Origin: Drechslerella dactyloides
Taxonomy: Eukaryota > Ascomycota > Orbiliomycetes > Orbiliales > Orbiliaceae
Direction: 5' to 3'
Length of the DNA: 64,000 bases
Assembly (NCBI GenBank): GCA_020064725.1
Contig: JAGTWJ010000019.1
Span: forward strand, 4,588,001 to 4,652,000
In this document: positions 48,927 through 62,091 of the stretch, in pieces
Position numbering within the stretch: the first letter of the stretch is position 1
Layout of the letters: each line of letters opens with the position of its first letter
The notes under the pieces: generated by a model
Told to the model about the DNA's origin: nothing
Database searches by the model: none
The model's input: the letters and a program-made list of their open reading frames with translations, nothing else
Made by a program: the position numbers and the translations under genes

Positions 48927-49732
48927 ATTTTGTACTGCGGGCAGTGGTGTTTGAGGCTTCGTCGTTTTAGTTTTTAATTCTGCAGTTCAGGTTCATCTTC
49001 TACTCGCTTTGCTGTAAGCGTTTTGTCGGAGGATTAGAATGAGGGATGAGTATCTCGTAAAGAGTTGTTTCTTCTGATATTTGCAATTTGCTCGGGTCTG
49101 ATATGATCAGATAGATATACAGTCTGCGACTAATATAATACGAATACGAGCACGACTTAAATATTGAATTCCTCAAATTCGCACGCGTCGTTTGTGATGG
49201 TTCTGTTGTAGCTTGCCTGCAGGCGCACTAGCACCGATCTGTCATCATTGTGCCGACGCATCTGACATCCTGGCGCGGACATCTAACGTTATAACATGAC
49301 GTAAGATCTGTCTGCTGTTCTCAAAACCACCATCTTAGCATACACTGCCGAAGACAAGACTCCTCTTGTAAACCGATGAACGTCCTCGAACTTGCCAACC
49401 TATTCCTATATTTAAGATTCCAGCTTGGAGATGATGATAAGGTATAATTATTTGCCCCAACGCGTAAACGCGAATGAAGGCCACTATTACGGTGAGTCGA
49501 CGATGAGACCCCCAGCTTCCCCAAATTATGAAATACAAGCATCCATCATAACGTCGTGTATGCAAACCCGCCAGAGGCAGGTATCAATCGAGCAGAACGA
49601 GAAAAATAATATACGCCGGCGACCGCAGGGTAAAAACCGAACACAACAAACCAATGATAACGCCAAAATGCAACGATGATTATAATATCCCAACGTCGCC
49701 CCCGCTATCGCCGCTATTCGTTTCGGGACCAT
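48927..49732. other. Gene-free 0.8 kb between convergent genes
   Basis: 3' flanks of the permease and GH5 genes. AT-rich, nothing recognised. Confidence 0.5.
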
Positions 49733-51116
49733 TCAAAACCCGTTACGCCCATTGCAGATATCCTTGTAGCGTATATCCGTCACGGGCTTGGGGAAGATAC
49801 TCCGACTCAACAACGCCGACATGTTCCAATCGTCATTGTTGTTACCAGGCTCCGCCTTCCACGTCCAGAAGATCCAGCCGCGGCTAGGCTTCATCTCGTA
49901 CGTGATAAGCTGGGCCTCGATATACATCCTCCACTCCTGCTTCTGAGACCACGACATCTGCGATATCGTGCCCTTCGTCGCGCAGCTGCCGAACGCTTGT
50001 CCGTTCTGATACGTGCCGTCGTAGCGCGCACCGCGGCCGTACCCGTTCAGCCACCTCGCGCAGTCCGTCATGGCGCCCGACCACTCGCCGACAACGACGT
50101 ACTTGTTCGCGCCGAAGATCTCGTCCCTCGTCGTGCGGCAGGCGACGGTGAGTTGCGTGTTGAGGTCTCGGGAATTCTCGCCCGGGGAGAAGACTTGGTA
50201 GTGGTGGTGGTCGAGGATGACGTTCGCGTACTTGCCGTTCACCATATGGTTCGAGTCGCCATTGAAGTCCGGGTTCCATTGACTCGGATGCAGGAAGGCG
50301 TCGCTCATGGACAGCCAGGTGGTGCCGACAGCACGGACGCTGCCCAGGCCGTCCCAGTGGAACTGTCGGAGGGCTGCGACGTCGAGGGCTGGCCCCAGCG
50401 GCTCGTTCAGCAGCTCGATCACGGCGACGACTCCCTGGTACTCCGGCCGCGTGTACTTGGCGGCGATCTGCTGGATAACTTTGATGGTATGCACAACGTA
50501 GCCCGGAGTTGTCTGCCAGCGGATCTGGTCGCGGAGGCCGGAATTGTCGAAGCCGTTCTGGCTACCAGGCGCGCCGTGCAGGTCGATCCAGACTGCGAGG
50601 CCGCAATTGCGGGCCCATTGGATGGCAGTATCAAGCCACTGTTCTTGTCCTTGGACATAGGGGTCGCCAGGGAGAGGCTGGAAAGCCCAGTAGCCGATGG
50701 GAATGCGAACGGTGTTGAGACCGACAGTTTTCATGTCGCGAAAGTCCTGCTCGGTGTACCAGGACGACCAGTGGGCTTGGAGGCGGCGAGAACATTCATC
50801 CCTCCCGAGCACCCTGCACCAGTTATATTCGTCTTTGGGGCCGGCCTCAGGGTTCGAATCCCATTGGGACCACAGCGACGGCCTGATCCACGGTTCCAGG
50901 AGCAGCCATCCGCCTATACCGTTGAGCAATTGCGAGTCAGAATTGAGCGAAGAGGTAGGAACTAGTGGAGAGAAAGGATATATTCATACCTAAGTTGACA
51001 CCGCGGACGACAGTGCGGGAAAATTCGAATGCAGCACCGGTGTTCCGAAGTTGCAGGACGGGGGCAGCGGATGCACACGCCGCCAGCAGGGAGGTCGCAA
51101 TAAAGCCCACCCTCAT
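49733..51116 (-). CDS. Exo-1,3-beta-glucanase, GH5 family
   Basis: Secreted glucan 1,3-beta-glucosidase acting on cell-wall or extracellular beta-1,3-glucan. Two exons, 51116-50990 and 50913-49733, give 435 residues. The intron splits the Gly codon of the conserved GVNLGGWLLLEPWI motif. A signal peptide (MRVGFIATSLLAACASAAP) comes first. Family motifs are FRDMKTVGLNTVRIPIGYWA, WIDLHGAPGSQNGFDNSG, ELLNEPLG with acid/base E213, VILDHHHYQVF, VVGEWSGAMTDCARWLNG with nucleophile E319, and WIFWTWKAE near the end. All are intact, and length is as expected for the GH5 subfamily containing yeast Exg1. No GPI or membrane anchor is present, so secretion into wall or medium is likely. Confidence 0.95.
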
Positions 51117-51221
51117 CGTAACGATTTATCGCTTAAAGTCGCCTTGCACAACCGATTGATCAGGTAGAAAAAAATTAACTTCCAAAATCCACAGGACCAG
51201 GCTGGACGACTGTTTGGGCAA

Positions 51222-51229
51222 TATATATA
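51222..51229 (-). promoter_or_regulatory. TATA box of the GH5 exo-glucanase gene
   Basis: TATATATA about 105 bp upstream of the GH5 ATG at 51116, at a usual distance for a fungal core promoter with a short leader. Functional assignment is inferred from position. Confidence 0.55.
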
Positions 51230-54200
51230 GGAACCGGCGAACGGCGAAGGGACAGCTCAACAGCTATTAATTATCCCGTTGCCCCCACAAACAAGCAAGA
51301 CAGGGCGTCCAACCAGCGTGCGGCATGTGATGGCAATATATACTAAGTCCTCGTACCTGTCTCGGTTCCAATGCAATTGGTGATAACAGAAGTCTCAGTA
51401 CGGAACAAATTTGCCCATGCAGCATCAACAGCTCCGCTCGGAACACTCGGCGCAGGATACAGCGGCGCACGCGTACGTATGCGAGGCCGGGCTGCAGCTG
51501 CGAGTGAGCTCGACCTGCAACTGCAACCTTACAATCTTATCAAGCGGAGCGCAAAACAGCGGAGACAAAGCACCGAGAAAACCCCTACGAGTGCAGCCTC
51601 GGCTGGGCGAACTGTCGACCACGGATGTAGTTGAGGCAACTGAGAATAAGGATAAGGATAAAGTCAGGGTCAATGGGAACCAAGGGTAGCCGCCGCCGCT
51701 GCCGTTCGCGAGAAAGGGAGCATTGTATTTATAGGAACGGCTCGGTGCGAAACACGCAGGTGGCCGAGTGGTACCGGTGGAACCAGCAGTGGTATACAAC
51801 AGTTACTATCACCTGTGTCCGGCAGCTTTCCCAACAGATCGATGCAAGCGCTCCGATCGAGCTCTCGACGGCGGACAAGGTTCGCGACAAGCAGGCATAT
51901 ATCTGAATGAGCATGCAACAGCGTGCATACAGACATTGCATACTTTTGCGCGACCAGGGAAACAGGTGATCTGATCTGCTGCCTGCGTGCGCTGGTCGGC
52001 TGTTAGCCACTGAGGTATAATTGACCGTCAATCGGAACAAGGGTTCGCACTCGGAGTTTTGTAAACTTCTGGACGGATAGCAGATATGTAATCACTTAGG
52101 GCCCCCTGCTTGACCTGGCAACCGGCGAGTTTCATCCAGCAATTCTGCAGGCAGGCCGCGGTGTTATTTCCCGGAACCGTATACTCGTATAGCCTCGCCC
52201 GTCGCCGATCCTATATCGGCTGGGGCAAAATGGGCGCTGGCGCGGCGAGAATAGCGAAATGCAATCAATCGAATATCTGCAGGGGTTCGGCACGTTTAGC
52301 TCGCGAGCAAGCAGGCAGCGCTCTTAGCGTCCTTGGCCCAACTGACGGTAAACTAGCGCGAGGGCATGCAGCTGCAGGTCGACTGTCATGTCATGCACCT
52401 GCTCGGCCGGCGCATTATCCGTGGCCAGCGTGGTGTCCATGTTGCCGGACCGTGGATGCAGTCGAGGGGCCGCCCCGCAGTTTTGCCCATTTCGGGAGGT
52501 CGAATCGACGGCGACGGGGGGAGAATAGAAGAACTGGAAGCTCGTGATGGGGTCCGTTGACGTCTTTGACAGATACCAGGTAAGTTCAAGTTGTCAAGTT
52601 GGACGATGGCAGGACGTCCTGGACTGGCGGCAAATTAATCGGCGCCGCCCGCCCGCCAGCCAACCCGAAACGTTCGAAACGAAACGTTGCCAACACCAAC
52701 CCCCAACATTCTCTTCACGAGGCGAGCGTCGACGAGTTTACGGGCGGGTGAAAATGAATGTTCGCAAAAGTAGCCGACGAGGCTTCGATTCGAGTTCCTA
52801 CAAAGGTTTAGGATTCCAGTCGGTACGCCGTCTGTTCTTAATTGATCAGGTTTCCAGCATGCACCACCTACCATTGGCAGAAACCACACCGTCGTTGGTG
52901 GCACGAACCACCATATTCGACCACCCTTCTCCACCCTTCCACGAACCCAAATATCGAAGTTAGCTCTATAGCTTGAGAACTTACCATGGGGTGAGAATGT
53001 AATGCGCAACGTGCAGCTGACGTGACATGGTAGCTCTTTTGTTCTTGGAATTTTGGTCTGCCGTGCTTCGCTTCGAATGCAGCTGATATTCAATTCATTC
53101 GCGAACGATAGACTAGCCAGGGCATAGCATGCATTACCCACCACGCATGATCGTGCCAGGTCCGGTGTCTGCAGCGTCTTGACCAGCATTGCATTCGTGC
53201 CATATAACGGGTTAGGATTCACTTTGCTGTATGATATAGACCATGTATCAAAACACGATGGCTGGGCGCTGCTTGGTGCCTCCCGATAGAAATGTATTTT
53301 ATACGTCTCAATAGGCGAAAATGACCTCTGTAGATGTCGACGTGTTTTGACGGGTACTAATTATTGCACTATGATACTTGCATCATGGCTGTCGACTGGT
53401 TCGAAGGCGGTGATAATCTACTCCCGCCCACTTACTTACGATGTTAATCACTATATCGGCTGAGATGCATGACGGATGTGCATGTGGTCTGTGCGAAAAC
53501 ATACCCATACCGACATTCTCGCCGACGCTAGCTATATAATGAGTATTGATATGCAATCCGTAAAATGAGTATCTCGAAGATATGGAAGCCTAAAATCAAT
53601 ACACAAGTCCCTAAACTCCGGCATCAGCGTAGGTCCAATATCATTCGTTTGATATCACATGAACATTCGAATATCAATTACCCAACAAGCATACTTGTCT
53701 CCTTCGCATACCCCCCAGGATTACAAAATATTAGAATATCTGCTTCTGAATGCTGTAGAATCTTGGCTGTAGACGTATCTTACTAGTCCAAGCACGAGTC
53801 GACATGCAGATTATAATATAACTAATCGATAGTATGCACCAGCCGTGCATGCACGTAAATGTTTATTTGTCTCCAGCCGGTTTACATGTCTCTACACACG
53901 TACACGCATACTTCCTTCTTTTCTGCCTTCCATCCATGCAAGCCTCTGCAAGCCCTGCGATCCTCGCTCGCTTCGGACGCACATAAGCGTGCATCGATAA
54001 ACCACATGCATGCATGCCTGCATGCTCACGCACATGTACGTCGACATGCGTCTGCATCATGCCATAGTATCATATAATATGACATTGCATGCATACTTTT
54101 ATACATACCACGCATGGACGTCGCTTCGTTCTTCGCATCCTGAAAACTTGCCTTTCAGGGCTGGTGTATGCGCATCGACATGATCCATCCGAGCATCTAT

Positions 54201-54409
54201 GCGTGGGCGATATTGCGCAATGCTAGCTCGGCAACGCAAATTTGCACGCACACCGCACGCACTGCTAGCGCTACAACGTGACGAGAAAAATACGATCGGG
54301 GTAATTACCTGGGTGTTTACCGACTACGTGGGTGGTATTTGGTCTAGCTAGGCCGATGTCTAGACGTCTATGGAAACTTGAACAGTTCGCCGGGCTAACG
54401 ACTAGTGGT

Positions 54410-54423
54410 CTGGTTCACGAGAC
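54410..54423. repeat. Solitary relative of the 10.7-kb inverted-repeat arm
   Basis: CTGGTTCACGAGAC differs at one position from the first 14 bases of the arm at 10728. No matching inverted partner was found close by. This could be a degenerate dispersed repeat or chance. Confidence 0.3.
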
Positions 54424-55432
54424 AAATGTCTATACCACGGTTGCAATTTGACGATGTTATCAAGTTGTGAATATCAAGACACAAAAATCCACAGTTACAC
54501 ATATGAATTTCATATGCATAAATTCCCCCATACACATTGTTGCAAGGTTATTTTGGGGAGGACCCAAGGTCAGGAGCCTTTACCAGCACAAACATCAAAT
54601 AAGGCAACAGCTTGGAGAAAAGTACCGGCATATATAATCATACAAGATAATTGGGATATTTGACCGAAAACCCGTTTCCCCGATTCGCTAATATATCCAA
54701 CGTAGATTGAGACGAATCGTCTGTTCCAATATCTGAAAGGGCAAAATAATATTAGACCCGAACGTCGTAATCAACTCTTCTCGTAAAAGTATATATAAAA
54801 TGCTGCCACGATCTAAACTTCCCTAACCTGATATTTGCATTCTTTAATTTTCTGTAGTATATATTCGATATTTCCTCATGCATATATGCATTCGTCTACG
54901 CCTACTGCGTGTATACGGTCGACATGCATCCATTCACATCGATATTTCCCAACCCCTATGGCCTTTTGGGCTTTTACAAGCCGTTACTTTACGCTAAAAG
55001 GAACTAGAGTATCGACATGTTCCATGAGTGTAGTATAAAACAGGATTATATACTGCATATGCACGATTATAAAGCAACTGTCATCATACGCACGCGCACA
55101 TGCGTGCCGCTATTGCATCACTATCACAAGTCAACTGCATTCATTGCAAGCCGACTACTGCAAGTTTCAGATTTCATCGGTATCAAGGCTATCAAGAACC
55201 ATCCTATCCGACCAAAAGATCTAAAACCACACGCTAGCTGTAGAGTAGATATGATCTGTAAAATAGTAGTACAACCACCAGCATGAACCCAAGCCAAAGC
55301 TACAACCGCCAAACCCAGTACCTAGCTACTAACCCCCCGGTACCACCTCGCAACGTGCCACAAACAGCAGGTCACAAGCACCATCATTTATCCACCTGCT
55401 CGCCACCCCAGAACGACAACGATTAGCACACC

Positions 55433-58400
55433 CTACGAACTATCCTTGACATAAACACATCCGAAACGAAAAAAGAAAGAAAGAAGGAAAAGAAGGGAGG
55501 AAGAAGAAGTCACACAAATTGCGGGGAAGCAGGGGGTTCGAAAAAAACACAGACACACGCACCTCGGCAATCGACTGTCGGTGAATCTGCGACTTCTGCC
55601 TCTCATTCCGCGACACCCGATAGTAGTACTCTGTGAACTGGTTACACTTCATATCTCGCAGAAACTCCTCGTCGTGGGTAATCACCTGCCACCGAACACA
55701 CACATCAATCAGCCAACAGACCCCTACCCGGCATAACGCCGAGGCGATCGCCACGAAACGTAAAGGAAAGAAACGAAAAGTAAAAGGAGGGTAAGGACGT
55801 ACGATCAGCTGAAAGTTCTTCTGCGCCTGCCGGTAGTTGATGATATCATGCAGTGACTGCGCTAGCGCCCTCGAGTTATCACGGTCCAAATTCGTCGTCG
55901 GCTCATCCAGTGCGATCAACTATCCTCACACAACTGTCAGTCACTCGCACAAACCCATCACGCGGACACAAGTCCTGTCTGTCATCTGGAGTAAAAAGAT
56001 TGTACACACCCCGCAATTCGTGCCAAAGCACTCTGCCAACGCCAGCCGAATGATAATGCTCGCCAAAACCTTCTGCCCCGCGCTGCACCGCCCGCGCATG
56101 TCCAGCTCTGCATCCTGCTTGAGCATACACACTCGGTAATTATACAGCCGGTTGCCCTTTGCATTCTCCTGCTCGCTGCGGATCAGGATCGTGTCCACGT
56201 CCGTGCCCTTGTACGTCTTCTTCCATAGGTCATCGATGATGCGGTTCACCTCCTCCATCTTGAGAGAGTGGTACTTCATCACCGCCCTGCCGTATATCGC
56301 TGTTAGCCAAGTCCATAGTGCCCAACTTGCACGACGACGTAAAGTAACGTAGGAACGTGGATCGAAAGTGTGGTATAACGCACTTATCCAAGGCACCTTG
56401 GTATTTCCCGAGGTCCTCGTTGGCCACCGTCGTCGTCTGCAGTCTGATCTGCCCCTCGTGGAAGTTCTTCCTCGCATCCCGAAAGTCAACTTCGTAGTCC
56501 GTTAGCAGGCCCTTCAATTGGACATCGAGCGTCTTGATCTCAGCCCCCTTGCCCGTGCGCTGTAGCCACAAATTGTATTAGCTAGTAAGCTTGTAAAATG
56601 GGATAGAATATGCTTTCCGGCGCTACGTACAGCCATAGCCTGCGCTTCGTACTTGCGCTGCAGCTTCTCAAGATTGACTTTGAACCGGTCCCGCTCAGCA
56701 GCTGCATCTTGCGCCTCGAGCTCGCGTATCTCTGCCAGCAGCGCTGCGAGCTTCTCCTTGTTCTTGCGAATACGTAAGTTATCCTGTATCGACCGCTTAA
56801 AGTTATCCGCCTTCCCGCGCTGCGCGCGCAGCTCGACGAGCCGGGTTTCGGCGGTCGTAACCTGGTCTTCGATCTCGCCAATCTTCGCCTCGAGCTCGGC
56901 GGACTCCCTGACGAGCGTCGCGAGCATTTCCACCGTGTCACCGGATTCATACTGCGTGATCGTCGCCTGTATGCTCTTGAGAGCGCGGAACGTGTCGGAC
57001 GACTTGTGCGCCAGTCGCTGCAGGGACTGTTCGCGCTCCTCCCACATCTGCCGGACCTCCGCCTCGCGTGCCCGTGCCTTGATAATCTGCGGCTGGATCG
57101 TCTTGACCTCGCTATCCGCCTCGTTGATCTGCTGCTGCCGCTGGTGGATCAGGTCGTTGCAGTCGGCGAGACGCTTGGCCTGCGTTTGCTTCTTCTCGAA
57201 CTCGTGCCGCGCGGAGACGAGCTGGTTCCGGTGCTCCTGCAGTTGTCTTTCCGCGGCTACAAGTTCTGTCCGCGCGGCCTCTTTATCCGTCCAGAGGGTA
57301 TTACGTTCGCCTTTGAGTTTGGTGGCCTGCTCATTGAGGCTTTGCAGGGCCTTTTGGATGTCGTGCACGGACCGCGAGCTGCCCATTGCCTCTAAGCGCT
57401 TGACGAGACTGTTGATCTGGTGCTGGTTGTCGCGGACGTCTTTGTCGTATTTTAGGATCTCGGAGACAGGGTTCCGCAGGCCCTCGACCTCTCGTCGCTT
57501 GGCGACCTTGTCGTCCTGCTCTTTCTTGCGCTGTGGATCGTTAGTATCAAAGATAATGTGAGGTGCAAGTCTGTCATACCAATTCGAAGGCTGCGAGGAG
57601 GGTTTCCTGCTTCTTCTCGAGCCGGGCCAGCTCGCCGTTGATTTGTGGCAGCTCCTGCTCCTGAATCTTCGTCGCGATTTCAAAGTCTAGCGACACCTCC
57701 TTCAGCCCTCGCAGGTCGTCGGCGATCTGTCGAATCTCTTTTTCGATCACGGATGGGTCCGCCATTTTCTCGAGTTCCTGCTCCAAGCGGCCGATGAAGG
57801 CATGTAGGTCTTCCTCATCGCTGTACCCTCTCCGACACATGCGGCAGCACTGCTTTTCGTGCGCCACCTTCAAGGCCTTGTCGTACCATAGCTTCGTCTG
57901 TTCCGCCATCGCACCGTCTCGCTGGGCGTTTTCCATATCTTCCTCCATCTCCCGCATCTGCGTCGGGTAATCAGCGCACTCGGCAAAGGTATCCTTCTTC
58001 ATCGCCCTGGCCACCGCGGCGCCAGCCCGCTCGAACTCCTGGTTCTTGCGCTTGAGCATATCCCGCTGGGTTTTCAGCTGGGATTCGGTCTGCGTGAGCT
58101 CTGAGTTGCTGCTGTCGAGTAGCCTCGTCGCCTTGGTTACTTCTTCCTCCTTCTGCTCGAGGATGTCGTGGAAGTCGTCATCGAGGGTCATGAGGTCCCA
58201 TTTGCCGAGGAGGCGGTCAAACTTGTCCGTGTTCGCGAGGATGAGTGACTCCTGTGCGGATTTCTTCGTCTCGACTTCCTTCTGGAGGATGGAGAGCTTC
58301 GCTTTGGAGTCCGCCTCGGCGGTGCCCTTGGTGAGTTCCTTGGTCTCGCGCGAGATATTGTCCTCGACTTCTCTGATCTCTGTGTCTTTTGCTTGGATGC

Positions 58401-60224
58401 GGTGATCCCATTGCTGTTGCGTGTAGTGATCATTCATCTCTACGAGTTTGGAATTCACGTCTCCGAGCACGATCTCGAGCTTGGTGATCCTGCCTTCGTC
58501 GACTTGGAGGCGGTCTAGGCCCTTCTGCAGCATTCGTAGCTCGTCGTTGAGACGGCTGATTTCAGTGCCAGCGAACTGCTTGGTTTGCTCCAGGGATGAG
58601 TGCTTCTGGTTCAATGAGCTGAGCGCATTGGACGCTTGCAATTGCTCCTCGCGGCCCTCTTTCTAGTGTACTGGTTAGCCATTTTAGAAAACCGCTGCGG
58701 GAGCTTGGTAAAAGCTTACCTTTGCACGTTCAAAGTTCCCAATCTGCTCCCGATTGAGGCGCTCGATTTTGGCCATGAATTCTGTGACCTGCCTCTCGTC
58801 GAGATCGCCGGCGCCGAAGCCGCGGATTTCATGCAGGATGCTTGCCTCCTTAATCATACTCTCGCGATTCACAAGCTGCTCCTCATAGTGCGCCTTCCGC
58901 GCCTGCAGGGTGCCTTTCTGGTCCGACTTTTTGGAGAGCCGACTACGCAACCGGCCCTGCTCTTCTCTCAGGTCGTACTTTTCCTGTTCTTGCACATCTA
59001 TCCGGTCTTCAAACTTGTCCATTTCGGCTTTGAAGTTCGCGAGGCGGTCTTCAAGGACTTCGTCGGAGTCGGAGAGGAGGTCGATGCCGTCTTCGAGCTC
59101 GATGATGCGCTCTTCGGCGTTCTGGGCTTCGCCGCGTCTCGCTTCAAGGAGGGCGAGAACTCGTTCGAAGCCGGCAGAGGTCTTCTGGTGTGCTTTGAGC
59201 TCATCGGAGCTTTTGCCCATGTCGTGGAAGAGCTGGTCGTACTCCTCGCGGAGGGTGTCGATTCGGGCGGATATTTCCTTCGTTTTCCGCTCGGCCTGGG
59301 TACACGTAAATAATCATATATAATGTCAATGGAGATATATTTCGACGGGTCAACTGCCGCGTACCTTCTCCGCGCTGTCCTTGATGGATTTGAACTGGCT
59401 CTGCTGGAGGGTCAGGTACTTGATCTCCTCGGCTTGCTTCTTCCTGAGAGCCTTGATGTTGTCGATGGCCTTGGTGTATTTCTGGGCCTCAAAGATCTCG
59501 TCAAATTTCTTCTTCAGGACGGAGGCCTCGCTGAGCGGCCACATGCTCTCCTCCTGGTGGCAAAAGATGACATTGTCGAGAACACTCCTTGATACGCCGA
59601 GAAAATTCGGCAGCATGGTATCGAGCTCGACGCACTTGGTGCTGACAGTCGACCGCTGGTTGTCCTTGTACATGAGCAACTGGCCATCGAGAGTCTTTTG
59701 CGTGCGGGTGGTCTTCTTGACGGTGAGTTGCAGAGAGCGTGTGCAGACCATGCGGGCGCCGTTGGTGTTGACGAAGGACAGCTTGACCTGGGCCATGACT
59801 TCCTTTTCGCCGCAGATCTTGGGATCGTGGATAAAGGCGCCATTCTTGCTGTTGGGAGGTAGGTCGCCGGTGGTGGCGTATTTGAGGCACTCGATGATGG
59901 TGGTCTTGCCGGAGCCATTGTAGCCGACGATGAGGGTGAGCGGGGTGTGGAAGGCGATGGTCTCCTGGCGGGTGTTATCGAACGAGCGGATGCTGGAGGA
60001 CGTTAGCGACGGGCGGGATCAGGTAGGCAAGAGGGACGGCGTACCCCAATATGGCGAGCTTGTCGACCTTGGCTGGAGATGCGACGGTCAATATGGAGAT
60101 CGGGCAGTTGGGAGCTGGGGCGACAGCGATCACGTACACCTAGAACGAACGAACGGAATGCGAGATGCGGATTAGCAACAGTGATAATTTGTCAACTATG
60201 TCGAACGAGAAGATGAACGCACAT
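55433..60224 (-). CDS. RAD50: DNA double-strand break repair ATPase Rad50
   Basis: SMC-like ATPase of the Mre11-Rad50-Nbs1 complex (break sensing, end tethering, checkpoint, telomeres). About 1306 residues in 11 exons. Confident exons: 60067-60045, 59992-59365, 59295-58720, 58662-57580, 57530-56631, 56559-56384, 56286-56010, 55919-55803 and 55685-55563. Motifs are KLAILGIRSFDN, Walker A GYNGSGKTT, the Q-loop region CHQEE, long coiled coils, zinc hook C684-R-M-C687, ABC signature RCSAGQKVLASIII, Walker B LIALDEPTTNLD and the H-loop VITHDEEF. Ends are tentative. The first exon is modelled as six bases (ATG TGC, 60224-60219) because this is the only ATG nearby that splices in frame. The last exon (55444-55433) adds three residues and a stop. 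Confidence 0.93.
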
Positions 60225-62091
60225 TGTAGGTATTATTATAATGCTGCCTTGGTATCTTTGCGCAGCCAAATGGTAGATATACGATGCGGGGGGTATCGAC
60301 ACACGACGTTGGAGTCGTGAAGCGGTGATGAGTCCACGCGCCGACGGGGATGGCTGCCCAGCTCAGCTCATGTCTGCTCGCGAAGTCACGCCGCTGCCGC
60401 CAATCCGGCAAACGTGGCGTTACACAGTGGCGGTGCAACACGCAACACAACGAGACACTGCTGTGGCTGGTGGGAGGCCTGTGTTACCCAGTGTCAGTGC
60501 GATCTCAGATCGGGCTTCGGGGCGCTATGTCACGGGTCCGGCGCCTGGACAGCGGTTTATGAGCCTCAAGCGTCAACGGCTGCTGAACGGGCATGCGTAC
60601 GAATGGCTGTCTATGCCGGCATGAGCACGTCCCGGCAGCCTGGACGTGCCCAACCAGGCGTGCAGCTGCAGTTTTTGTTCTGCCCGTCAAAATCTCGATC
60701 GCGAGATCTCGAGGCGGGCCACACGGATCGGGCCAACCGCTGTGAACGGCCCCGAGCAGATCTCCCCACGGCTGCATGGACGAGTGAAATTGGACAATTG
60801 GCGACCGGGGCTGGAGAGTACCGCTGCGGCAGAAGCCGAATTGCGCATGTAGGATCGAGGGGGCTGCGACGGAGTTTTATGTATATAAGGACGGCAGCGT
60901 CCAGCTTGATCGCTGTAGTTGGTATCGGACAGTCCAGATATATCGACATCGTCTTCACCGACAGAGAGGCCTCGCGGTCCCGCGACTCGATCGACCAGCA
61001 TGCCGGACTATAGTCGACTAACAGCGTTGGACCGTGCCCGGGCACGAGCCAGACAGCACTGGCCGACTATCGCAGCTCCACCGCAGGCGACTGCTTCGGC
61101 CTCGGACAATTCGAGATACACCACGCCGGGCCCCAATCGATATACACGACCATCGCGACGGCATATCTCGTCCGACCTCTTCGAAATGCCTCGACCCAGC
61201 GGACCGACACTCTGGCGGCGGCACACTGCTCATGCTGACCTCGGGGAGGCCCCTCGGACGAGCTCTCTGCTCGGGCCTTTCCGCTAAGGCGACCGAACGG
61301 GCAATTCCACCAGACAAACAGCCGGCGGGCCTCGACCGCAACATGCGCGTCGCAATCATCACGCTGGCTCGAGCTCGCGCTCGCCAGCCGTCGGAACGGC
61401 GATGAAAAAGCAGAACTGCTACGACGGAAGCTCTCTAGCTCGTCGTCCGCAGCTCGGTGATTGGCGGTGACCAAGCGGGTGCTGCTGGCTTGGTCATCCG
61501 GCGTGGACACGCCCGTTGATTCCTGAGCTTGCGGCAAGCACACTTCCCAGCACGCGGGCGACGTGGTGGCAGCGCGGGCAAATGAATCCAATCCGGTTTT
61601 CGGTCGGCGGTGCTTTAAAAGATCCTCCTCCGAGCAGAGGCATCAGCATCGTCACCCTCGTCTTCATCATCATATCATCATATCTCCGTATCTATTATCA
61701 GATCCGGACCCGCTCCACCCCGGACTGCTGTTTCATTCGTCTCGGCGGGGCCAGCCAGCTGCCAGGGGCCCGTCCGCGAGCCGTCGAGCCTCGAAGCCGC
61801 CCGCGGTCGATACGCCCCCAAAACCTCGATCGCGACGTCCATATCGCATTTCCAGCTTTTCCATCTGCGCTCGCCGGTTTGCCATTGCGCCGCCCCGCGA
61901 AAAGGGCACTTTTAGGCGAGTCTGCCTGCACCCGCTTGAATCAGGCCACCTGCTGGCCGAACTACGAACAGCCTTTGGGACGCTGGCACGGCTGGCTCCA
62001 GCTCAGATCAGGCCATTCGGCGTAGTAGCCTGTGTGCGTGTGCGGGGGAGCGCCTGCTGCTGTGTGGCTGCATCAGCTGTGTGGCGGCGCC
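60225..62091. other. Gene-free 1.9 kb divergent promoter of RAD50 and lreB
   Basis: Shared 5' region of two head-to-head genes. Frames seen here are short and compositionally driven. The right part (from about 61600) is C-rich and probably leader of the lreB transcript. Several GATC/CGATCG motifs occur, but no light-response element could be identified with confidence. Confidence 0.5.

Larger units (their letters stand above)
51117..55432. other. Gene-free 4.3 kb between the GH5 and RAD50 genes
   Basis: Contains the GH5 promoter on the left and the RAD50 3' flank on the right. The part at about 53.2-55.1 kb is AT-rich with many CATGCATGC-type palindromes (for example 54005-54023). At 54410-54423 is a single diverged copy of the inverted-repeat arm found at 10.7 kb. 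No supported gene, tRNA or transposon. Confidence 0.45.

Noticed and set aside
50851..50861. GGTTCGAATCC, identical to a tRNA B-box
   Set aside because: It is inside the GH5 coding exon, antisense, with no A-box, acceptor stem or anticodon arm at suitable distance.
51760..51772. TGGCCGAGTGGT, like the D-arm/A-box of class II tRNAs (Ser/Leu)
   Set aside because: No anticodon stem, variable arm or T-arm with GGTTCGA follows within 100 nt, and no acceptor stem pairs.
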